From contig JAAVCK010000009.1 in NCBI GenBank assembly GCA_014802325.1, positions 51,839 through 115,838 of the forward strand: a stretch of DNA of 64,000 nt. Reading direction: 5' to 3'. Of the stretch, positions 17,892-26,357 are shown one piece after another (within the stretch, counting starts at the first letter, position 1; the number at the start of each line of letters is the position of its first letter). Under the pieces are notes generated by a model. It made no database searches, was not told the DNA's origin, and saw only the letters and a list, made by a program, of their open reading frames with translations. The stretch is from Bacteroides sp. Its GTDB lineage: Bacteria > Bacteroidota > Bacteroidia > Bacteroidales > Muribaculaceae. The translations under genes were made by a program, and so were the position numbers.

Positions 17892-17908
17892 GTGTCCGTT
17901 AAGGACAC
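17892..17908. repeat. Second short palindrome with GTTAA loop
   Basis: GTGTCC (17892-17897), loop GTTAA, GGACAC (17903-17908). Arms differ from the palindrome at 17803 but arm length (6) and loop are the same. Confidence 0.6.
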
Positions 17909-17932
17909 TGAAGGGGTAAATTACGCAAAAAA

Positions 17933-17964
17933 GTTGCGGTTCATGAAAAAGAATTCTAATTTTG
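17933..17964 (+). promoter_or_regulatory. Orphan Bacteroidota promoter
   Basis: GTTG (17933-17936), a 20-base spacer and TAATTTTG (17957-17964). This is one of the best matches to the Bacteroidota consensus in the window, yet no recognised gene lies downstream on this strand before the terminator at 18179. Confidence 0.65.
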
Positions 17965-17968
17965 CGAT

Positions 17969-18166
17969 ATGTGCTACGTAACACTGACAAATGGAAATAT
18001 CTATTTAATAATAAACGCTGTAAAGATATGCGCCGTTTATCCTCGGTATGGTTCTCATCTGAAATATATTTTTGAAAATAATCTTCCATTTGAGTCTTAT
18101 CTCAAGTTAAGAGCTTTTAAAAACAAAGGAATTTATGATTTCTTTACGATTGTAATTTTCTTCTGA
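17969..18166 (+). CDS. Doubtful 65-residue reading frame in the orphan unit
   Basis: A 65-codon frame of AT-rich composition, unlike the neighbouring genes. Its product ends in a hydrophobic run (DFFTIVIFF) and has no recognised motif. The ATG lies only five bases after the -7 box, so the transcript would start at or after the ATG; if real it would be leaderless. A non-coding RNA from the same promoter is at least as likely. Confidence 0.2.
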   Translation: MCYVTLTNGNIYLIINAVKICAVYPRYGSHLKYIFENNLPFESYLKLRAFKNKGIYDFFTIVIFF

Positions 18167-18178
18167 AAACCTACATAA

Positions 18179-18233
18179 AATATATTCTCCCCACTCCGAT
18201 AATTATTTCGAAGCGGGGAGAATATATTTTTTT
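18179..18233. terminator. Bidirectional terminator, 14-bp stem
   Basis: AATATATTCTCCCC (18179-18192) pairs perfectly with GGGGAGAATATATT (18215-18228). On the + strand it is followed by a T run (18227-18233) and on the - strand by TTTTATG-type sequence. It can end the orphan transcript from the left and the GH28-GH105 mRNA from the right. Confidence 0.85.
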
Positions 18234-18245
18234 AATCAAATTTGA

Positions 18246-20777
18246 TTACTTAGTCATTCCTTCCATTTCGAGGGAGGCGAGGATGAACGGGCCTACGCCT
18301 TTGCCGTCGTTGTCACGGATCGGCTCGGAGATGTAGTATTCAAACGTACCGTTGCGGCGCTCGTTGTTACCACCGCCGAGGCCGGCAACCTGACAGCACT
18401 GAGTCAGATTGATAGTGCCATCTTCATCGGTAGTGATGAAATTGTCGAGAATACCCTGATATGCCTTCTCGCCGGCTGTGCGGTACGAATCGTCGAGCAG
18501 GCCGAGGCGGTTGGCACGGAGAAGATTGTAGCTGAACATGGCTGCGCAGGTAGCTTCGAGATAGTTGCCTTCGCGCCCGGGTTCGTCGAGCACCTGATAC
18601 CAAAGTCCGGTCTCGGGATCCTGATATTTCACAAGACCGTCGGCCACGCTCTTGAGCAGAGCCACGAGTTCGGGACGGCTTTTGTGATCCTGAGGCAGAT
18701 TTTCGAGAACGTCAACAATCGCCCAAATATACCATCCCATAGCGCGGCCCCATGCGTGCTGCGACTGTCCGGTCTTCTTGTCTGCCCAAAACATTGACTT
18801 GGTCTCATCCCATGCATGGCGATAGAGTCCGGTGGCGGGATCATAGGTTTTCTTGCCTACGGTAAGGAGCTGTTTTGCTATATCATCGTAAGCCTTTTTC
18901 TGTTCTTTGCCGGTAAGGAAATTGTTGGCATAGTCAAGGTAGAAAGGCTGACCCATATAGAGACCGTCGAGCCAAAGCTGGCGGGGATAAATCTGCTTAT
19001 GCCAGAAGCCGCCGGTCTTGGTGCGGGGATGTTTCTGAAGCTGAGTATAGAGTCGGTTCATAGCGTCGAGATAGCGCTGCTCGCCGGTGAGCTTATAGGC
19101 ACGCATGACCAGGCGGCCGTTTTTCACGTGGTCGATATTGAAGTTAGCCGACTTATAAGTGAGAATTTCACCGTCGGGCATCACGAGAGAGTCTGCATAA
19201 GATATGGCATAGTCACGAATGGAGTCGACCCCGTAGCGCGATCCGGCGGCTTCGATACCGTCCATCTCCACTCCTACCGAATAGCTCCAGTGGAGACGCT
19301 TGCTATGGTCAACGCTCCAGCTGTCGGGGTGACGCTTCATCTCCGAGAGAGCCATCTTGAGCGACATAGGCTGAGATTCGATACAAGGCTTGCCATTGAT
19401 TATGAGATTGATGAAACGTACATCTTTAACCTCACCTTTAATGGAATTTCCGCCTGAGGTAACGCCGTTGAACACGCAATCTTTCACCTCGATATTCTCT
19501 ATATTGCAGCGATCGTCATAACCTTCGATTTTAACGCCATATTTGCTCTTCTGGCAAGTTACGTTGTCAAGATATACATTTTTCACGAAAGGATAGAAAT
19601 CGCGCTGGCACTTCTCGCGCTGCTCATACACGAGATTGATTTTCAGTACAGCCTCACGACACTGTCCTACCTTGACGTTGCGTACAAAGATATTTTCGAT
19701 CACTCCACCACGGCAGTTGTTGGTCTTGATACGTATCACACGTTCGAGATCGGGGCTGTCCATCACGCAGTTTTCCACAAACAGATTGCGGTAGCCACCT
19801 GAAATCTCGCTGCCGACCACCACACCGCCGTGACCGTTTTTCATCTGACAGTTTCTTACAATGATATTTTCGCTGGGACGGGCGGCTTCGCGACCGTCGC
19901 GGTTACGACCGCTCTTTATGGCGATACAGTCATCGCCGGTGTCGAAGAAGCAGTTTTCAATAAGCACGTTTTTACACGACTCAGGGTCACAGCCATCACC
20001 GTTGGGGCCGTCGTTCTGAATATGTACGCCGCGCACTGTGAGGTTTTCGCAGAAAAGAGGATGAATCACCCAGAACGGTGAGCGGAGCAGAGTGACATCT
20101 TCTATCAGCACATTCTTGCAGCTGACGGGATTGAGAAGCTGCACGCGCATGCCGTAGCCGTCGCCCATACGGCGCTCCTCTACGGGCACACCCTTTTCAT
20201 TCCATTCCATAAGGATGGGACGTCCGATACGCTGCGAAATTATGTTCTGATCTTCTTCCCAACCATATTTTTTAGCGCCGCACATGCGCCACCAGTTGGC
20301 GTTTTCAGCGCCGCCGTCTATCGTACCCTTACCGGTAATGGCGATATTGGTCTGCTCGAAAGCATAGATCATGGGCTGATAGTTATAGCAGTCCATACCT
20401 TCCCAGCGGGTATACACGAGAGGATACTGGCTGAGATCGTCGGTGAAAAGCAGTGTAGCCCCTTCGGCGAGATAGAGGTTAACGTTGCTCTTAAGAGTGA
20501 TGGGTCCGGTCATCCATACACCTGCGGGAATTATGACACGTCCGCCACCTTCGGCCGAGCATCGCTCGATTGTGGTGTTGATGAGTTCGGTGTAGAGATA
20601 ATCTGCCCGTTTGTTTTGTCGCCCGTAGTCAAGGATATTGTAATCCTTGTCGCGAAACTCGGGTGCTTTGATCTGTTTCTCGATGGCCGGATAGAGAGTC
20701 TCCCACGCTGTGGCGGGATCCTGAGCCGAAACAGTGAGGCACAGCAGACTCATTGCTGCCAGAATCACTTTTTTCAT
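18246..20777 (-). CDS. GH28 polygalacturonase fused to GH105 unsaturated uronyl hydrolase
   Basis: 843 residues with a signal peptide (cleavage near VSAQD). Residues about 40-470 are a GH28 right-handed beta-helix: Asp261 (NGDGCD), Asp282-Asp283 (TGDDC), His316 (GHGG), Arg349 and Lys351 (RIKT). Residues about 480-843 are a six-hairpin GH105 domain like YteR: Asp604 in WLDGLYM, HAWDE (654-658) and HAWGRAMGWY (674-683). GH28 cleaves galacturonan or rhamnogalacturonan backbones; GH105 removes the unsaturated uronic acid left by lyases. Both active sites look intact, so one exported protein joins two pectin steps. It is divergent from the rhamnose operon, which would use the released rhamnose. 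Exact linkage specificity cannot be told. Confidence 0.92.
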   Translation of the reverse strand: MKKVILAAMSLLCLTVSAQDPATAWETLYPAIEKQIKAPEFRDKDYNILDYGRQNKRADYLYTELINTTIERCSAEGGGRVIIPAGVWMTGPITLKSNVNLYLAEGATLLFTDDLSQYPLVYTRWEGMDCYNYQPMIYAFEQTNIAITGKGTIDGGAENANWWRMCGAKKYGWEEDQNIISQRIGRPILMEWNEKGVPVEERRMGDGYGMRVQLLNPVSCKNVLIEDVTLLRSPFWVIHPLFCENLTVRGVHIQNDGPNGDGCDPESCKNVLIENCFFDTGDDCIAIKSGRNRDGREAARPSENIIVRNCQMKNGHGGVVVGSEISGGYRNLFVENCVMDSPDLERVIRIKTNNCRGGVIENIFVRNVKVGQCREAVLKINLVYEQREKCQRDFYPFVKNVYLDNVTCQKSKYGVKIEGYDDRCNIENIEVKDCVFNGVTSGGNSIKGEVKDVRFINLIINGKPCIESQPMSLKMALSEMKRHPDSWSVDHSKRLHWSYSVGVEMDGIEAAGSRYGVDSIRDYAISYADSLVMPDGEILTYKSANFNIDHVKNGRLVMRAYKLTGEQRYLDAMNRLYTQLQKHPRTKTGGFWHKQIYPRQLWLDGLYMGQPFYLDYANNFLTGKEQKKAYDDIAKQLLTVGKKTYDPATGLYRHAWDETKSMFWADKKTGQSQHAWGRAMGWYIWAIVDVLENLPQDHKSRPELVALLKSVADGLVKYQDPETGLWYQVLDEPGREGNYLEATCAAMFSYNLLRANRLGLLDDSYRTAGEKAYQGILDNFITTDEDGTINLTQCCQVAGLGGGNNERRNGTFEYYISEPIRDNDGKGVGPFILASLEMEGMTK

Positions 20778-20823
20778 GGTTAATGCGTTTGGGTTAAAAT
20801 AATATGTAATTAGAATTTCTGCA

Positions 20824-20831
20824 CAAAGGTA
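20824..20831 (-). promoter_or_regulatory. -7 box for the GH28-GH105 gene
   Basis: On the - strand reads TACCTTTG, 46 bases before the ATG. No clear -33 element at the usual spacing. It shares a 162-base divergent region with the rhaB promoter. Confidence 0.55.
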
Positions 20832-20851
20832 GCGAGATTATTTGGAAAAAT

Positions 20852-20883
20852 TTTGTTTTACCCGTGAAAAATGGCTACATTTG
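20852..20883 (+). promoter_or_regulatory. Promoter of the rhamnose operon
   Basis: TTTG (20852-20855), 20-base spacer, TACATTTG (20876-20883), about 56 bases before rhaB. In Bacteroides thetaiotaomicron the equivalent operon is activated by the AraC-type RhaR; no such gene is in this window and no operator could be assigned. Confidence 0.75.
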
Positions 20884-20939
20884 CACATCTCTACGACATA
20901 AGAGAGATATACCCTTATTGTAAATAACCTTTTATAACC

Positions 20940-22421
20940 ATGAATTATCCCGCATATTTCGTAGCCTTCGACCTCGGAGCTACCAGTGGTCGCACCATTC
21001 TCGCCACCCTTCACGAAAACGGCAAGATGGATACCGAGGAAATAAATCGTTTTCCCAACGCCATAATCAACGTCAACGGCATTTCACATTGGAACATATA
21101 CTCACTTTTCGAGAGTATCAAGCAGGGCATGAAACTTGTGGCCGAGCGTGGCATCAATCCCGTTTCGATGGCCGTAGACACTTGGGGTGTCGACATTGCC
21201 GCCATTGCTTCCGACGGCCAGCTCATAGGCCTGCCGGTTGCCTACCGCGACTCACGTTTTAACTCCGACAATACCGACTCATATTTCGCAAAAGCCATGA
21301 GCAGCGAGGATCTGTATGCCCGCACCGGCATCCAGACCCTTAACTTCAATACCGTATTCCAGCTGCATGCGCTTCGAGACACTTTCGCTCTTCTCAACTC
21401 GGCTCGCATCGGATTTATTCCCGATGTGCTTTCATATCTGCTGTCAGGCAAGCTGATCACCGAGTATACTATCGCATCGACCGGCGCGTTGCTCAACCCC
21501 CACACCGGAGAGTTTGACATCGACGTGCTCGATTCGGTAGGCATAGCCAAAGATAAATTCGGCGAAATCGTCAAACCCGGCACCGTAATCGGCACTCTCC
21601 GCCCGGAACTTCAGAACGAGACCGGTCTCGGCGCCGTCCCCATCGTGGCCGTGGGTGGTCACGACACCGCTTCAGCCGTAGCAGCTATTCCGGCTGAAGG
21701 TCGTGACTGGGCATTCCTCAGCAGCGGCACATGGTCGCTCATGGGTATAGAAAACGACAAGCCCGTGGTGACTGAGGATTCGCGCCGCCATAACATGACC
21801 AACGAAGGCGGTATAGAAAACACCATACGTCTGCTTAAAAACATCACCGGCATGTGGGTACTCGAAGAGTGCCTTAAGCGCTGGAAAGCCAAAGGTATCA
21901 ACTACTCTTATCCCGAGCTCGTGGAAATGGCATCGAAGGCCGAACCGTTCAAGAGCTTCATCGATCCCGACGATACTTGCTTCGTGGCACCGGCCGACAT
22001 GCCCAAGACCATCTGCGAATACTGCGAGAAAACAGGCCAGCCCGTGCCTGCCGACGACAGTGCCATCGTACGCTGCATCTTCGAGAGTCTTGCCATGAAA
22101 TACCGCTACGTGCTCTCGCTCTTCAAAGAGGTGGCATCCAACCCCATCAACCGTCTGAACGTGATAGGCGGCGGATCGCGCAACGAACTCCTCAACACCC
22201 TCACTGCCTCAGCCATCAATCTTCCGGTAGTAGCCGGCCCGGTGGAAGGCACCGCATTCGGCAATATTCTCGTTCAGGCCAAGGCCGCCGGCTATGTGGA
22301 TTCGCTCGACTCGCTCCGCGAAGTGGTAAGAAAGAACGTGCCCACAAAGACCTATCTGCCTGCGAATCCCGAGGCTTGGGACGAACCTTACAGCCGCTTC
22401 CTCTCCATCATCAACAAATAA
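20940..22421 (+). CDS. rhaB: Rhamnulokinase (FGGY family)
   Basis: 493 residues. Phosphorylates L-rhamnulose to rhamnulose 1-phosphate with ATP. FDLGATSGR (residues 9-17) is the N-terminal phosphate-binding motif; GGHDTASAVAA and SSGTWSLMG are the second domain's ATP and sugar motifs; VIGGGSRNELLN near residue 405 is the FGGY C-terminal signature. First gene of the operon kinase-isomerase-permease-aldolase, the same order as in Bacteroides (there called rhaK, I, P, A). Confidence 0.95.
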   Translation: MNYPAYFVAFDLGATSGRTILATLHENGKMDTEEINRFPNAIINVNGISHWNIYSLFESIKQGMKLVAERGINPVSMAVDTWGVDIAAIASDGQLIGLPVAYRDSRFNSDNTDSYFAKAMSSEDLYARTGIQTLNFNTVFQLHALRDTFALLNSARIGFIPDVLSYLLSGKLITEYTIASTGALLNPHTGEFDIDVLDSVGIAKDKFGEIVKPGTVIGTLRPELQNETGLGAVPIVAVGGHDTASAVAAIPAEGRDWAFLSSGTWSLMGIENDKPVVTEDSRRHNMTNEGGIENTIRLLKNITGMWVLEECLKRWKAKGINYSYPELVEMASKAEPFKSFIDPDDTCFVAPADMPKTICEYCEKTGQPVPADDSAIVRCIFESLAMKYRYVLSLFKEVASNPINRLNVIGGGSRNELLNTLTASAINLPVVAGPVEGTAFGNILVQAKAAGYVDSLDSLREVVRKNVPTKTYLPANPEAWDEPYSRFLSIINK

Positions 22422-22463
22422 AATTAACATACCTAATAATCAATCTTACAAATCTTTACCAAA

Positions 22464-23717
22464 ATGACCAAAGAATCTATCGCAAAGGCCTACGAAATAG
22501 CCAAAGAGCGCTATGCAGCCGTAGGAGTAGATACCGAAAAAGTGCTTCAGCAACTTCAGGATTTCCACCTCAGCATGCACTGCTGGCAGGCCGACGACGT
22601 AGCCGGTTTTGAAAATCAGGGTGGCGCACTCACCGGCGGTATCCAGGTTAACGGTAACTATCCCGGCAAGGCCCGCAATATCGACGAACTCCGCGCCGAC
22701 ATCCTTTACGCCATGTCACTCATCCCCGGTAAGCATCGTCTCAACCTCCACGAAATCTATGGTGATTTCGGCGGAAAGTTCGTTGACCGCGACGAATGCT
22801 CCGTTGAGCATTTCCAGAGCTGGATCGACTGGGGTAAGGCTAACGATATCAAACTCGACTTCAACTCCACTTCATTCTCTCATCCCAAGAGCGGCGACCT
22901 CTCGCTTGCCAATCCTGACAAAGGCATCCGCGATTTCTGGATCGAACACTCAAAGCGCTGCCGCGCTATCTCTCAGGCCATCGGTGAGGCTCAGCAGGAT
23001 CCCTGTATCATGAACACTTGGGTTCACGACGGAAGCAAGGACATCACTGTCAACCGCTATCTCTACCGCGAACTCCTCAAGGATTCTCTCGACCAGATCT
23101 TCGAGCACCGCTATGACTGGATGAAAGACTGCGTTGAGTCAAAGGTATTCGGTATCGGTCTTGAAAGCTACACCGTAGGCTCTAACGACTTCTACACCGC
23201 CTACGCAGCTAAAAACGACATGATGATCACCCTCGATACCGGTCACTTCCACCCCACCGAAAGTGTGGCCGACAAGGTATCGTCGATGCTCCTGTTCGTA
23301 CCCGAACTGATGCTACACGTATCGCGCCCCATCCGTTGGGACTCCGACCACGTAACAATCATGGACGACCCCACTATGGATCTGTTCAGCGAAATCGTTC
23401 GTGCCGGCGCTCTCAACCGCGTTCACTACGGTCTTGACTACTTCGATGGTACACTCAACCGTATCGGTGCATACGTTATCGGTAGCCGTGCCGCTCAGAA
23501 GTGCATGCTCCGTGCTCTTCTCGAACCTATCACCACACTGCGTGACTACGAGCTCGCCGATAAGAAATTCCAGCGTCTGGCACTCCTCGAAGAGGCTAAG
23601 AACCTCCCCTGGAATGCCGTGTACGATGAATTCTGCGTTCGCAATAATGTTCCCGTTGGTGAAACCTACATCACCGAGGTTGAGCAGTACGAGAAAGACG
23701 TTACTTCAAAGCGCTGA
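22464..23717 (+). CDS. rhaA: L-rhamnose isomerase
   Basis: 417 residues, usual length. Converts L-rhamnose to L-rhamnulose in a metal-dependent TIM barrel. Metal-site and active-site segments visible are NLHEIYGD, DFNSTSFSHPKS, WVHDGSKD, LESYTVGSNDFY, LDTGHFHPTES and RWDSDHVTIMDD, all typical of the family. Lies 42 bases after rhaB and 30 before rhaT. Confidence 0.96.
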   Translation: MTKESIAKAYEIAKERYAAVGVDTEKVLQQLQDFHLSMHCWQADDVAGFENQGGALTGGIQVNGNYPGKARNIDELRADILYAMSLIPGKHRLNLHEIYGDFGGKFVDRDECSVEHFQSWIDWGKANDIKLDFNSTSFSHPKSGDLSLANPDKGIRDFWIEHSKRCRAISQAIGEAQQDPCIMNTWVHDGSKDITVNRYLYRELLKDSLDQIFEHRYDWMKDCVESKVFGIGLESYTVGSNDFYTAYAAKNDMMITLDTGHFHPTESVADKVSSMLLFVPELMLHVSRPIRWDSDHVTIMDDPTMDLFSEIVRAGALNRVHYGLDYFDGTLNRIGAYVIGSRAAQKCMLRALLEPITTLRDYELADKKFQRLALLEEAKNLPWNAVYDEFCVRNNVPVGETYITEVEQYEKDVTSKR

Positions 23718-23747
23718 TAACCCCACCTTACACTTTCATTTCCATAA

Positions 23748-24782
23748 ATGGAATTAGTAATAGGTCTCCTTATCATAGCGGCGGGAGCTTTCTGCCAGTC
23801 GAGTTGCTACGTTCCCATCAATAAGATCCGTCAATGGAGCTGGGAAAGCTACTGGATAGTGCAGGGCGTGTTTGCCTGGCTCCTGCTTCCGCTACTTGGT
23901 GCCCTGCTGGCTGTGCCGGCAGGACACTCTCTGTGTGAGCTTTTCACGGCCGACCAGTCATTCAATATTGTAATGACGCTCATCTTCGGCGCTCTGTGGG
24001 GCGTGGGAGGTCTGACGTTCGGCCTTTCGATGCGATACCTCGGTGTCGCACTCGGACAGTCGATAGCTCTGGGCACATGTGCCGGTCTCGGTACTATTAT
24101 GGGACCCGTGTTGCTCAATGTATTCTTCCCTGAGAATGATCCTCTTTCACAGCTTACATTCTCGGTTATCGCAGGAGTTGTGGTCACACTGATCGGTATC
24201 GCCATCATAGGCATAGCCGGTTCGATGAAGGCCCGTTCGCTCAGCGAAGAGGAGAAAAAAGCAGCCGTTAAGGATTTCAACTTCCCCAAAGGTATCGTAA
24301 TAGCCCTGCTCGCCGGCTTCATGAGCGGATGTTTCAACGTAGGTCTTGCATTCGGTGCTGACATCAATTTCGGTGAACTCACCCCTGATATTTACAAGAC
24401 TCTTCCAGCAACGCTGCTCGTGACAGTGGGCGGTTTCGTTACCAACGCAGTATACTGCTTCTATCAGAACACTGTCAATCACACTTGGAGCGACTACAGA
24501 AAAACAGATGTGATGGCCAACAATATCCTCTTCTGTCTTCTCGCAGGCGCTCTGTGGTACAGCCAGTTCTTCGGACTCGCACTCGGCAAGGGATTTCTCA
24601 CCTCGTCGCCCACGCTCATGACACTTTCATTCTGCATACTTATGGCGCTCAATGTAGTGTTCAGCAATGTGTGGGGCATTATCCTCAAAGAGTGGAAAGG
24701 ATGCTCACGTCAGACCATCTGTGTGCTCGTGCTCGGTATCGTAGTACTCGTGGTGTCGTGCTTCCTTCCCCAGTTAATCTGA
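23748..24782 (+). CDS. rhaT: L-rhamnose/proton symporter
   Basis: 344 residues with ten predicted helices, the size of RhaT. Imports L-rhamnose across the inner membrane using the proton gradient. N-terminal GLLIIAAGAFCQSSCYVPI and GALWGVGGLTFGLSMRYLGVALGQSI are characteristic, as is the cytoplasmic loop SLSEEEKKAAVKDFNFPKG in the middle. Together with rhaB, rhaA and rhaD it forms a complete uptake and cleavage route. Confidence 0.95.
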   Translation: MELVIGLLIIAAGAFCQSSCYVPINKIRQWSWESYWIVQGVFAWLLLPLLGALLAVPAGHSLCELFTADQSFNIVMTLIFGALWGVGGLTFGLSMRYLGVALGQSIALGTCAGLGTIMGPVLLNVFFPENDPLSQLTFSVIAGVVVTLIGIAIIGIAGSMKARSLSEEEKKAAVKDFNFPKGIVIALLAGFMSGCFNVGLAFGADINFGELTPDIYKTLPATLLVTVGGFVTNAVYCFYQNTVNHTWSDYRKTDVMANNILFCLLAGALWYSQFFGLALGKGFLTSSPTLMTLSFCILMALNVVFSNVWGIILKEWKGCSRQTICVLVLGIVVLVVSCFLPQLI

Positions 24783-24807
24783 TTAATAACACTATATAAG
24801 TATAATC

Positions 24808-25617
24808 ATGTCAATTCTTTATAACCGTCCCGACCTCGCCAAGCAGGTCAATGATGTGGCCGAAGTAGCCGGATATCTCTGGACTAAAGGCTGGGCCGAA
24901 CGCAATGGCGGAAATATCACCGTAAATGTCACCGAACATATCGACGACGAAATCCGCAAAATGCCTGCAATAGGTCCTGTCACCCCCATCGGTATGACTC
25001 TGCCTAATCTTAAAGGCACATATTTCTACTGCAAGGGTACAAACCGCCGCATGCGCGATCTTGCCCGCTGGCCTATGGACAACGGCTCGATCATCCGCAT
25101 CACCGATGACTGCGCTCACTATGAGATTATCGCCGATAATCTGGTGAAGCCTACTTCGGAACTGCCTTCGCACCTCGCCGTCCACAACTATCTTATCGGC
25201 AAAGGTAGCAATTACAAAGCATCGGTCCACACACACCCTATCGAACTCGTGGCCATGAGCCATAATCCCGAGTTCCTCAAGAAGGACGTGCTTACCAATA
25301 TCCTTTGGTCAATGATTCCCGAAACCAAGGCATTCTGCCCCCGTGGTCTCGGCATCGTCCCCTACATGCTCCCTTCATCAAATGATCTTGCCGAGGCTAC
25401 CATCAAGGCCATCGACGATGACTATGATGTAGTGATGTGGGAAAAGCACGGTGTATTTGCTGTAGGTCCTGATGTGATGGAGGCTTTCGATATGATCGAC
25501 ACTCTCACCAAGAGCGCCATCATATACCGCGACGCTCTCTCTATGGGCTTCAAACCCGACGGCATGAGCCAGGAGCAGATGAAAGAAATTTCCACCGTAT
25601 TCAATCTGCCGAAATAA
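24808..25617 (+). CDS. rhaD: Rhamnulose-1-phosphate aldolase
   Basis: 269 residues. Class II zinc aldolase that splits rhamnulose 1-phosphate to dihydroxyacetone phosphate and L-lactaldehyde. Zinc ligands align as His141, His143 (SVHTHPIEL) and His214 (WEKHG); catalytic Glu118 lies in TSELPSH. GGNITVN (35-41) binds phosphate. Last gene of the operon; a 10-bp terminator hairpin follows. The lactaldehyde reductase/dehydrogenase gene found next to this operon in Bacteroides is not present. Confidence 0.96.
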   Translation: MSILYNRPDLAKQVNDVAEVAGYLWTKGWAERNGGNITVNVTEHIDDEIRKMPAIGPVTPIGMTLPNLKGTYFYCKGTNRRMRDLARWPMDNGSIIRITDDCAHYEIIADNLVKPTSELPSHLAVHNYLIGKGSNYKASVHTHPIELVAMSHNPEFLKKDVLTNILWSMIPETKAFCPRGLGIVPYMLPSSNDLAEATIKAIDDDYDVVMWEKHGVFAVGPDVMEAFDMIDTLTKSAIIYRDALSMGFKPDGMSQEQMKEISTVFNLPK

Positions 25618-25639
25618 TATTCTTTCTTCCATAAATCAG

Positions 25640-25678
25640 TCCGGCTCCGCCTGCATTATTCTTTCAGACGGAGCCGGA
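25640..25678. terminator. Convergent terminator between rhaD and rubrerythrin
   Basis: TCCGGCTCCG (25640-25649) pairs perfectly with CGGAGCCGGA (25669-25678) around a 19-base loop, followed by TTAATATAT. Placed between two converging genes, so it may serve both. Confidence 0.8.
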
Positions 25679-25702
25679 TTAATATATATCGGATGGATTA
25701 GA

Positions 25703-26287
25703 TTAGATCATATCATAATCGAGCGCTATGTAGTGCTGATAAGGATGGTCGCAGGCCGGACACTTCACGGGAGGCTCTGTGCCTACGAATTGGTATCCGC
25801 ACACCAGACACTGCCAGGTCACGGGTGTGTCGCGTTTCCATACCGTTCCGGCATTGACCTGGTCAAGGAAGTGCTGAAATCTGTCGTGGTGTCGCTTCTC
25901 GATTGTGGCTATCGCGCTGAAATGCTCGGCTATTTCAGGAAATCCCTCTTCAGCAGCTATTTTAGCAGCATTGACATACATCTCGACGCCTTCCTGCTCC
26001 TCCTCCTTGATAGCGGTGGCGAGATTTTCGGCTGTGGTACCGATTACTCCGGCATCTACTGTGGCTGGCACTGTCACCTGTCCTCCTTCGAGAAACTTAA
26101 AAAATATCTTGCCGTGATGCATTTCATTATCAGCTGTCTCGCGGAATATCTGACCTACGGGGAAATACGACTCCTTATCGGCCTGCTGAGCGTAGAATGT
26201 ATAACGGGTGTAAGCTGTAGACTCGGCTATATAAGCCGCCACAAGATTCTGTTCGGTTTTCGTACCTTTGATACTTTTCGTTGCCAT
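25703..26287 (-). CDS. rbr: Rubrerythrin
   Basis: 194 residues. Non-haem diiron peroxidase that removes hydrogen peroxide in anaerobes. The N-terminal four-helix ferritin-like domain carries the Glu/His ligand pattern (ENLVAAYIAESTAYTRY-type first helix, DNEMHHGKIF, EGFPEIAEHFSAIATIEKRHHDRF). The C-terminal rubredoxin domain has two CxxC pairs (CLVCGYQF and CPACDHP). Cytoplasmic. Downstream of, and in the same direction as, a redox gene set; separated from the GNAT gene by 70 bases. Confidence 0.97.
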   Translation of the reverse strand: MATKSIKGTKTEQNLVAAYIAESTAYTRYTFYAQQADKESYFPVGQIFRETADNEMHHGKIFFKFLEGGQVTVPATVDAGVIGTTAENLATAIKEEEQEGVEMYVNAAKIAAEEGFPEIAEHFSAIATIEKRHHDRFQHFLDQVNAGTVWKRDTPVTWQCLVCGYQFVGTEPPVKCPACDHPYQHYIALDYDMI

Positions 26288-26357
26288 GATGTATTTATAT
26301 TTTGTTTGTTTTGATATTTGCTTTATCTTACTAACACATCACGACGGTATTTGGTTT

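Larger units (their letters stand above)
17752..18245. other. Gene-poor stretch with palindromes and a small transcription unit
   Basis: 494 bases between the RND pump and the GH28-GH105 gene. It contains a hairpin with loop GTTAA (17803-17819), a long terminator hairpin (17830-17872), another GTTAA-loop hairpin (17892-17908), a good Bacteroidota promoter (17933-17964), an AT-rich segment with one 65-codon reading frame, and a 14-base-pair bidirectional terminator (18179-18233). No recognised gene family is present. Confidence 0.7.

Noticed and set aside
18246..20777. Two genes joined by a missed stop (sequencing artefact) instead of a real GH28-GH105 fusion
   Set aside because: The linker (about 470-490) is in frame, has no remnant signal peptide or start site, and both domains are complete, so a true fusion is more likely.
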